Of a DNA stretch of 12,879 nt, positions 1 through 5,615 are shown piece by piece (within the stretch, counting starts at the first letter, position 1; every line of letters begins with the position of its first letter). The notes beneath the pieces were generated by a model, which had not been told where the DNA came from, did not search any database, and saw nothing but the letters and a program-made list of their open reading frames with translations. The stretch is from Micrococcales bacterium (lineage in GTDB: Bacteria > Actinomycetota > Actinomycetes > Actinomycetales > Dermatophilaceae). Position numbers and translations under genes: made by a program. The stretch covers positions 1-12,879 of the forward strand of contig JAKDLQ010000044.1 in NCBI GenBank assembly GCA_030452775.1, in the 5' to 3' direction.

Positions 1-43
1 CCCCCGGGGGGGGGGGGGGGGGTTGGGGGGGCGGGCCGGGGGG
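1..43. repeat. G/C-only low-complexity homopolymer stretch
   Basis: Bases 1-43 consist almost only of G and C: five C, seventeen consecutive G, a TT, seven G, then further G/C runs. Nothing else in the window looks like this, and no coding or structural role is visible. The long G run at the edge is most simply a sequencing or assembly artefact, or a contig end, rather than a functional element. A true genomic G-tract able to form a quadruplex is possible but less likely. Confidence 0.6.
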
Positions 44-88
44 AATAGGGACGCCTCAAATGGGCGTAGGGCCGCCGACGACGTAGAC

Positions 89-115
89 TTGGCACTCGGA
101 GATTGCGAGTGCCAA
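89..115. promoter_or_regulatory. CIRCE operator (HrcA binding site)
   Basis: A perfect inverted repeat TTGGCACTC-N9-GAGTGCCAA matches the CIRCE consensus (TTAGCACTC-N9-GAGTGCTAA), with a symmetrical A-to-G change at position 3 of the left arm and the matching change in the right arm. It ends 23 bp before the hrcA ATG, so HrcA is expected to repress its own operon by binding here. A possible -10 (TAGACT, 84-89) abuts the left arm, but no good -35 is visible, so the exact promoter is uncertain. Confidence 0.95.
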
Positions 116-138
116 GGGCGGACGAGGGAGGTGGACCG

Positions 139-1182
139 ATGAGTGAGGACCGCAGGCTCCTGGTCCTTCGGGCCATCGTCCAGGACTATGTGCAGACCTC
201 TGAGCCGGTCGGGTCCAAGGCGCTCGTCGACCGTCACGCGCTCGGGGTGTCGGCCGCCACGGTGCGCAACGACATGGCCATCCTCGAGGAGGAGGGCCTC
301 ATCCACGCTCCGCACACGTCGTCGGGGCGCGTGCCGACCGATGCCGGTTACCGCGTGTTCGTCGACCGCTTGAGTGCGATCAAGCCGCTGAGTGCGGGGG
401 AGCGCCGGGCCATCAGCCAGTTCCTCGCGGGTGCGGTCGATCTCGATGACGTGGTCGATCGCACTGTGCGGCTGCTCGCCTCGCTCACGCGCCAGGTCGC
501 AGTGGTGCAGTACCCGTCTCTCACCCGCAGCACCGTGCGGCACATCGAGCTTGTCCCTGTGGGGGGCAGCCACGTCATGGTGGTGCTCATCGTCAACACC
601 GGTCGCGTCGAGCAGCGGGTCGTCGACACGGGGCGGCAACTGCTCACGCCTGAGGGAGAGCGCCTGGTCACGGCCATGCGCGACCGGCTCAATGACGTGG
701 CCTCGGGGATGCCGTTCGCGGCTGCCGCCGCCGAGCTGCGCCGCCTCACGGAGGTCAGCGACGAGTCGGATCGCCAGCCGATGGCCGCCGTCGTCACGGC
801 GTTCGAGGAGGCCCTCGTCGAGCAGCGTGAGGAGCGGGTCGTGCTTGCCGGTCAGGCCAACCTCGCTCGCGCCGGCGCCGACTTCTCCCGCTCGATCGGA
901 CCCATCCTCGAGGCGCTCGAGGAGCATGTCATCCTTCTGCGCCTGCTCGGGCAGCTCGGCGACGACCCCGAGCTGGTCAATGTGCGCATCGGCCACGAGA
1001 ACCCGGTCTCCGGGCTCCAGTCCACCTCGCTCGTGTCGGTGGGATACGGGTCCGGCGGTGAGCGGCTCGCCAGTCTCGGGGTGGTGGGACCGACCCGGAT
1101 GGACTACCCCGTGACGATGGCGACGGTGCGGGCCGTCGCGCGCTACGTCACGCAGATCCTCGACGACAACCGCACGTCGTGA
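139..1182 (+). CDS. hrcA: Heat-inducible transcription repressor HrcA
   Basis: HrcA is a dimeric repressor that binds CIRCE and represses heat-shock genes, classically under GroE-dependent control. The 347-residue product is the usual family length. Residues 1-75 form the winged-helix domain (LRAIVQDYVQTSEPVGSKAL, then SAATVRNDMAILEEEGLI), followed by the hallmark SGRVPTDAGYRVFVD. The dimerisation and inserted domains fill the rest, including ISATSLVSVGYG-like sequence near the C-terminus. I chose ATG 139 because GGAGG at 127-131 sits 7 bases upstream and the protein then begins MSEDRRLLVLRAI, as in homologues. An upstream in-frame TTG at 103 lies inside the CIRCE element and is not credible. 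The gene is followed 112 bp later by dnaJ, the standard actinobacterial arrangement. Confidence 0.97.
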   Translation: MSEDRRLLVLRAIVQDYVQTSEPVGSKALVDRHALGVSAATVRNDMAILEEEGLIHAPHTSSGRVPTDAGYRVFVDRLSAIKPLSAGERRAISQFLAGAVDLDDVVDRTVRLLASLTRQVAVVQYPSLTRSTVRHIELVPVGGSHVMVVLIVNTGRVEQRVVDTGRQLLTPEGERLVTAMRDRLNDVASGMPFAAAAAELRRLTEVSDESDRQPMAAVVTAFEEALVEQREERVVLAGQANLARAGADFSRSIGPILEALEEHVILLRLLGQLGDDPELVNVRIGHENPVSGLQSTSLVSVGYGSGGERLASLGVVGPTRMDYPVTMATVRAVARYVTQILDDNRTS

Positions 1183-1294
1183 GCTCAAGGATGCCACCAA
1201 CAGCCGGGCCAGCACAGACACCTCGATGTCGACCCAACCCGCGTCATCAACCAGCACCCAACCAGCAGTACCGATCAGTGACAGGACCACGTGC

Positions 1295-2425
1295 TTGAAC
1301 GACTACTACGCGATCCTCGGTGTCTCACGCGAAGCGAACGCCGAAGAGATCAAGAAGGCCTACCGTCGCCTCGCCCGCAAGCTCCACCCGGACGTCAACC
1401 CGGGGCCCCAGGCCGAGGAGGAGTTCAAGCGCGTCTCGCAGGCGTATGAGGTCCTGTCGGATCCGCAGAAGCGGCGCGCCTTCGACCTCGGCGCCGATCC
1501 GTTCGCAACGGGCGGTGGGGCAGGCTTCGGAGACGGGGCCGGCTTCTCCTTCAGTGACGTCATGGACGCCTTCTTCGGGGCGAATGCGACCGGGAGCCAG
1601 CGCGGCCCGCGCTCACGAGTGCAGCGCGGCCAGGACGCGCTCGTGCGGCTCGACATCGATCTCGGCAAGGCCGTCTTCGGCTCCGATGAGGAGCTGAGCC
1701 TCGACACCGCGATCGGCTGCCGCACCTGCGGCGGCGACGGCGCCCAACCCGGCACCGGCCGTCAGACGTGCCGGATCTGCCGAGGCACCGGCCAGGTGCA
1801 AGAGGTCCAGCGCAGCTTCCTCGGCCAGGTCATGACGTCACGGCCCTGCGTGGCCTGTCGCGGCTACGGCACGGTCCTCACCGACCCCTGCTACGACTGC
1901 TCGGGCGACGGTCGGGTGCGGACGCGCCGCACGCTCAAACTCAAGGTGCCGGCCGGCGTCGACACCGGCACCCGGATCCAGCTGAGCGGCGAGGGAGAGG
2001 TCGGGCCGGGCAACGGTCCGCCCGGTGACCTCTACGTCGAGATCCGGGTGGCCAATCACGAGACGTTCACCCGACGCGGGGATGACCTGCTCTGCACGGT
2101 CGAGCTCCCCATGGCGGCGGCCGCGCTCGGCACCAGCCTCAAGCTGAGCACCTTCGACGGCAAGCAGGATCTCGACATCAGGCCTGGCACCCAGAGCGGT
2201 GACGTCATGACGCTGCGCGGGCTCGGCGTGACCCACCTGCGCCACGGCGGTCGCGGAGACCTGCTCGTCCACACGACGGTGCACACCCCGACGCACCTCA
2301 CCGAGGAGCAGGAGCAGCTGCTGCGCCAGTTCGCGTCGCTGCGGGGCGAGGAGCGGCCCGAGGGTCGCCTCACACCCAACAAGGGCCTCTTCGGCAAGCT
2401 CCGCGACGCCTTCAAGGGCGACTGA
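1295..2425 (+). CDS. dnaJ: Chaperone protein DnaJ (HrcA-linked DnaJ2 type)
   Basis: This is the Hsp40 co-chaperone that stimulates the DnaK ATPase and delivers substrates. From the TTG at 1295 it is 376 residues. The J domain spans about 1-66 with HPD at 31-33. A short Gly/Phe-rich stretch (about 68-97) follows, then four zinc-binding CxxCxGxG repeats starting at C142, C159, C185 and C199, and the C-terminal substrate-binding domains. The start is a judgement. An upstream ATG (1226) would add a Ser/Thr/Gln/Pro-rich 23-residue tail absent from the usual family N-terminus and has no ribosome site. The TTG gives the canonical xNDYYAILGVSREA start, with AGGA at 1283-1286 placed 8 bases before it. 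Position next to hrcA, away from dnaK, marks it as the second actinobacterial DnaJ, probably under HrcA/CIRCE control. Confidence 0.95.
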   Translation: MNDYYAILGVSREANAEEIKKAYRRLARKLHPDVNPGPQAEEEFKRVSQAYEVLSDPQKRRAFDLGADPFATGGGAGFGDGAGFSFSDVMDAFFGANATGSQRGPRSRVQRGQDALVRLDIDLGKAVFGSDEELSLDTAIGCRTCGGDGAQPGTGRQTCRICRGTGQVQEVQRSFLGQVMTSRPCVACRGYGTVLTDPCYDCSGDGRVRTRRTLKLKVPAGVDTGTRIQLSGEGEVGPGNGPPGDLYVEIRVANHETFTRRGDDLLCTVELPMAAAALGTSLKLSTFDGKQDLDIRPGTQSGDVMTLRGLGVTHLRHGGRGDLLVHTTVHTPTHLTEEQEQLLRQFASLRGEERPEGRLTPNKGLFGKLRDAFKGD

Positions 2426-2444
2426 CCCTCGAACGGGAGCCTCG

Positions 2445-3188
2445 GTGACGCACCAGCTCTTCCTCACCGACCCGGCGATGCTCGGCGCGGTGGCGATCGA
2501 CTCGACGGTCCTGCTCGATGGTGACGAGGGTCGTCACGCCGCGACCGTCGTGCGGATCATGCCCGGCGAGCGGTATCTGCTCGCCGACGGTCACGGCCGC
2601 CGGGTCGTGGCCGAGGCGACGTCGGTCGAGCGCGGTGTGCTCACCGGGACGGTCATATCGATCGACGACGAGCCTGCGCCGGATCCCCGCTTCGTCCTCG
2701 TGCAGGCACTCGCCAAGGGCAACCGGGACGAGCAGGCGATCGAGGCCGCCACCGAGCTCGGGATCGATGAGGTCGTCCCGTGGCAGGCGGAGCGTTCCGT
2801 CGTCGTCTGGCGCCAGGAGCGCTCGGCGAGGTCCCTGGCGAAGTGGCGGGCGCTCATCGCGCGGGCAACCAAGCAGTCCAGGCGATCGCGTATGCCGCTC
2901 ACCTCCTCCCCGGTCACCCTCGCCTCCCTCGCCCGCCGGGTCGGTCAGAGCGCGTTGACCCTGGTGCTGCACGAGGATGCCGCCGCGCCGCTCGCGGGGG
3001 CGGCGCTGCCGGAGCGCGGCGACATCCTCATCGTCGTCGGCCCTGAAGGGGGGATCTCTCCCCGTGAGCTCGAGGCCCTGGTCGAGGCCGGCGCTCGGCC
3101 GGTTCGCCTGGGCCCGATGATCCTGCGCGCCTCCTCGGCCGGGCCTGCCGCACTCGCCGTGCTCAACGCTCAGTCCCGTTGGCGCTGA
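2445..3188 (+). CDS. rsmE: 16S rRNA (uracil(1498)-N(3))-methyltransferase RsmE
   Basis: RsmE is a SPOUT-class enzyme that uses S-adenosylmethionine to methylate N3 of U1498 in 16S rRNA of assembled 30S subunits. The 247-residue product shows the N-terminal PUA-like part, the conserved QALAKGNRDEQAIEAATELG (about residues 86-105), and the SAM-binding knot motifs VGPEGG (198-203) and LGPMILRASSAGPAALAVL near the C-terminus. In the last motif Ser-Ser replaces the commoner Glu-Thr. It starts at GTG 2445, 19 bp after dnaJ, with GGGAG at about 2433-2437 as ribosome site, so it is probably co-transcribed with hrcA-dnaJ. Length and motifs are complete. Confidence 0.95.
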   Translation: MTHQLFLTDPAMLGAVAIDSTVLLDGDEGRHAATVVRIMPGERYLLADGHGRRVVAEATSVERGVLTGTVISIDDEPAPDPRFVLVQALAKGNRDEQAIEAATELGIDEVVPWQAERSVVVWRQERSARSLAKWRALIARATKQSRRSRMPLTSSPVTLASLARRVGQSALTLVLHEDAAAPLAGAALPERGDILIVVGPEGGISPRELEALVEAGARPVRLGPMILRASSAGPAALAVLNAQSRWR

Positions 3189-3291
3189 CCGCGAGTCCTG
3201 CGTGCTCGGGCGGACACGATGACAGTCGTCTGGGCCGGTGGCGCCTACGCACGTGCGCCGCGGGTGGCTTCTTGCGTGGCAGGAGCCCGGG
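3189..3291. other. Convergent intergenic gap with short palindrome
   Basis: This 103-bp gap separates the convergent ends of rsmE (+) and the GerMN gene (-). It contains a 10-bp palindrome CGCACGTGCG at 3248-3257 nested in a weak GGCGC/GCGCC inverted repeat. Neither is followed by a T-run, so a shared terminator is possible but not demonstrated. Confidence 0.25.
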
Positions 3292-4557
3292 TCAACGGAC
3301 GGTGAAGGTGGTCCGAGCCTCGTTGGCCACGGAGCCGTCCTTGGCCCCGATGGAGTACACCCGCAGCAGGTAGCTGCCCGGGGTCAGGGCCGGCGTGGAG
3401 AAGGAGTAGGTGCCCCGGCCCGGCGCCCCGATGGAGGTCTTCGCGACACCGGAGCCGGCGACCGTGCCGCTGCGGAGCAGCTGCCACTGGACGGTGCCTT
3501 CGAAGACGGTCGCCACGCCGCTGACCCGCACCGCTGATCCCGCCTTGACCACGGACCCGCGAGCGGGGTCGGTGATCCAGATCATGGAGATCTCATCGAA
3601 GGCGGCCTGACCGGTCGGCTGCGAGTAGCTGCGTGACGCGGGGAACCCGGGTGCCACGTCGGTGCTGCCGTCGGCCAGCGTGAAGCCCACCGGGATCAGG
3701 CCTCGGCCCACGGCGGCCTGGGCGGTCCAGACGAGCTGCTGCACGGCCAGCTTGGCGCGCTCCGCATCCAGACCGGTGACGCCGGAGGACAGGGTGACGG
3801 TGATGCGCGAGGGCGTGACGTGCACGGCCTGGACCTTGACCCCGTCCCAGAGCCGCACGTAACCGGAGCCTGCAGGTGCCGCGGCAACGGCCTGTCGCAG
3901 GGCGGCGAGGGTCTTGCTCTCGGCGTTGACCGGCTTGGTGGCCCGGGCCGTCACGAACTCGCGGAACAGGGCTAGCGAGCGCTCTCCCGGCACCCGCGCG
4001 CCGACGTAGTAGACCGGGACCGAGACCCGCGCGGCCTCCGGCGCCGGCCGGGAGGTGACCGTCACGGGTGGCGGGGGCGGCGCCACCGTGCCCGTGACGG
4101 TCGGCACCGCTGTCGGGCTGGTCGGGCTGGTCGGGCTGGCCGATCGAGTCGGTCTGGCCGACTGTGTCGGTGTCGACCGTGTCGAGGTCTTCGGCGTTGG
4201 CGACGCGGCGGTGCTCGGCTTCTGCGACACCGAGGTGCTCGTTGCGGTGGGCACTGCAGGCATGACGGGCGCGCCCGACGGCCGGCCCGAGATCCAGAGT
4301 GCACCGGCGACGACGGCCGCAGCCGCGGCTGCTGCTGCGGGTATGAGCCAGCGGCGCCGGCCAGGAGCGTCGTCTCCGGTGAGGTCCACCCCGGTGTGTG
4401 CGGCGGAGAGGATGGCATCGAGCCGGTCCGACGGATGGATCGAGTCCACCTCGTCCCTCAGGGACACGCGCAGTCGCGCCTCGACATCGCGCAGACCCGA
4501 GCCGATGACGACGGGGTCGTCCTCGCCGCGGCGATCGCCGGTGTCGTCGATGTTCAT
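3292..4557 (-). CDS. Membrane-anchored GerMN/Gmad2 protein, putative anti-sigma partner
   Basis: The 421-residue product has a clear layout. Residues 1-68 are a cytoplasmic, charged segment including RDEVDSIHPSDRLDAIL. A transmembrane helix lies at about 70-90 (RRRW, then an Ala-rich run). A Ser/Thr/Pro linker covers about 91-175, followed by an extracellular GerMN domain (about 178-305) and a C-terminal Gmad2 immunoglobulin-like domain (about 325-421). GerMN and Gmad2 are named for spore-germination and sporulation proteins but are widespread in non-sporulating Actinomycetota. The ATG overlaps the stop of the upstream sigma gene by 4 bp (ATGA), implying translational coupling. I infer that the N-terminal segment binds the sigma factor and the outer domains sense the envelope. 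No experimental or zinc-finger (ZAS) anti-sigma motif supports this directly. A plain cell-wall protein is the alternative. Confidence 0.8.
   Translation of the reverse strand: MNIDDTGDRRGEDDPVVIGSGLRDVEARLRVSLRDEVDSIHPSDRLDAILSAAHTGVDLTGDDAPGRRRWLIPAAAAAAAAVVAGALWISGRPSGAPVMPAVPTATSTSVSQKPSTAASPTPKTSTRSTPTQSARPTRSASPTSPTSPTAVPTVTGTVAPPPPPVTVTSRPAPEAARVSVPVYYVGARVPGERSLALFREFVTARATKPVNAESKTLAALRQAVAAAPAGSGYVRLWDGVKVQAVHVTPSRITVTLSSGVTGLDAERAKLAVQQLVWTAQAAVGRGLIPVGFTLADGSTDVAPGFPASRSYSQPTGQAAFDEISMIWITDPARGSVVKAGSAVRVSGVATVFEGTVQWQLLRSGTVAGSGVAKTSIGAPGRGTYSFSTPALTPGSYLLRVYSIGAKDGSVANEARTTFTVR
4112..4138. repeat. Three tandem 9-bp units in the GerMN linker
   Basis: GTCGGGCTG is repeated three times without change on the + strand. 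On the coding (-) strand this encodes the Ser-Pro-Thr triplets of the extracellular linker. Perfect short repeats are prone to slippage in steps of three residues, which would change linker length without breaking the frame. Confidence 0.85.
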
Positions 4558-5165
4558 GACTGCTCCATGGTCTTCCTCAGGGCATTGAGGCCGCGGTGGG
4601 CATGGGCCTTGACCGACCCGGGTGCGATGTCTAGCGTGTGGGCGATCTGAGCCTCCGAGAGGTCGGCGAAATAGCGCAGGACAAGGACTTCGCGCTGCCG
4701 GGGCGGCAGTTCGCGGAGGTGGTCGATCATCGCGTCGCGTTCAGCGGCCCGTAGGACGTGGGCCTCCGCGCTGTCGAGGCTCCCGCGCCCCGGTGCGTCG
4801 GCGGCTGCGACGTCGCGGGCATTCTGTCGGTCCACCACGATGTTGTGGCGCTGGGCCGAGCGGCACGCGTTGACGACTGCGGTCTGAAGGTAGCCCACCG
4901 CCCGGCCCGTGTCTCGGATCGAGTTCCAGTTGCGGTGAGTGGCGACATAGGCGTCCTGGACGGCATCCTCCGCGGCGAGCTGATCGTGCAACAAGAGCCA
5001 GGCCAGGCGCACCAGTCGGTGCCAGTGCCCGGCGTAGAGCGCCCGGATCGCCTCGTCCGGATCGGAGGGCAGCTCACGCGAGGGGCTCGTCGTCGGCGCT
5101 GGCCTCGACTCGCCCGAGCCTCCCGTTGAGCTGCGCGCACGTGCGGCCATGCCCAACGTTCTCAC
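4554..5165 (-). CDS. ECF-type RNA polymerase sigma factor (SigE-like family)
   Basis: This is a sigma-70 family factor of the extracytoplasmic-function group, which directs RNA polymerase to a small regulon. Of 203 residues, about 37-105 are region 2 (YAGHWHRLVRLAWLLLHD, then AAEDAVQDAYVATHRNW) and about 145-198 are region 4 (LRELPPRQREVLVLRYFADL, then SEAQIAHTLDIAPGSVKAHA), the latter holding the helix-turn-helix for the -35 element. Regions 1.2 and 3 are absent, as expected for ECF factors. The longest frame starts with GTG at 5165. An ATG at 5150 is an equally possible start, and neither has a strong ribosome site. The gene overlaps the GerMN gene by 4 bp and is divergent from the HIT gene 52 bp away. 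The first 30 residues are low-complexity. The target promoters cannot be read from this window. Confidence 0.92.
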   Translation of the reverse strand: MRTLGMAARARSSTGGSGESRPAPTTSPSRELPSDPDEAIRALYAGHWHRLVRLAWLLLHDQLAAEDAVQDAYVATHRNWNSIRDTGRAVGYLQTAVVNACRSAQRHNIVVDRQNARDVAAADAPGRGSLDSAEAHVLRAAERDAMIDHLRELPPRQREVLVLRYFADLSEAQIAHTLDIAPGSVKAHAHRGLNALRKTMEQS

Positions 5166-5217
5166 GGCCCATGGACGCGCAGGTGCAGCGTGTGGTTGAC
5201 CTGCCTAAGGTAGCGGC

Positions 5218-5559
5218 ATGACTTCGGATGACTGCCTTTTCTGCCGCATCGTCTCCGGCGAGCTCCCCACCGAGCTCGTCGCGCAGAGCGAGCGCACCAT
5301 AGCCTTCCGGGACATCAACCCGGCCGCCCCGGTCCACGTCCTCGTCGTGCCCAGGCGGCACGAGCCCACCATCGGCGCGCTCGCAGCCGCCTCGACCGAG
5401 GACCTGGCCGACGTCTTTGCCCTCATCGCGCAGGTGACGCAGCAGGAGGGCATCGCCGAGCATCACCGGCTCGTCTTCAACACCGGGAGCAAGGGGGGCC
5501 AGTCCATCTTCCACGCGCACGGACACGTCCTCGGCGGCAAGGTCTTCACTGAGCGGTGA
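5218..5559 (+). CDS. HIT-family (histidine triad) nucleotide-binding hydrolase
   Basis: HIT proteins are small dimeric hydrolases or transferases acting on nucleoside phosphoramidates and related nucleotide bonds. The 113-residue product has the Hint-like layout: CLFCRIVSGELP near the N-terminus with the C6/C9 pair, FRDINPAAPVHVLVVPRRH in the middle, and the catalytic triad HAHGHVLGG with His at 99, 101 and 103. It starts at ATG 5218 with AAGG at 5207-5210 about 7 bases upstream. The gene commonly sits between rsmE and phoH in actinobacteria, as here. The physiological substrate cannot be told from sequence. Confidence 0.95.
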   Translation: MTSDDCLFCRIVSGELPTELVAQSERTIAFRDINPAAPVHVLVVPRRHEPTIGALAAASTEDLADVFALIAQVTQQEGIAEHHRLVFNTGSKGGQSIFHAHGHVLGGKVFTER

Positions 5560-5574
5560 GCGGCTGAGGTCGTC

Positions 5575-5606
5575 GGTGATGGGGTGATGGCCGGTCACCG
5601 TAGAAT
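5575..5606 (+). promoter_or_regulatory. Probable phoH promoter, leaderless, with tandem 8-mers
   Basis: A good -10 hexamer TAGAAT lies at 5601-5606, only 9 bases before the phoH ATG at 5616. With transcription starting 6-9 bases downstream, the mRNA would begin at or next to the ATG. No Shine-Dalgarno sequence is present, so a leaderless transcript fits. Just upstream are two perfect tandem copies of GGTGATGG (5575-5582 and 5583-5590) and a small GGTGA/TCACC inverted repeat. No convincing -35 is visible, so an activator or extended contacts may be needed. Confidence 0.45.
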
Positions 5607-5615
5607 CGACCCACG

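Noticed and set aside
103..138. Longer HrcA start at TTG 103
   Set aside because: It lies inside the CIRCE operator and lacks a ribosome site; ATG 139 has a strong one and the family N-terminus.
1838..2972. Two - strand frames of 209 and 186 codons antisense to dnaJ and rsmE
   Set aside because: They carry no recognisable domain and are shadows of verified genes.
5196..5201. TTGACC as a -35 for the HIT gene
   Set aside because: The only downstream -10-like hexamers are at wrong spacing (4 bp, or inside the coding start), so it is probably chance.
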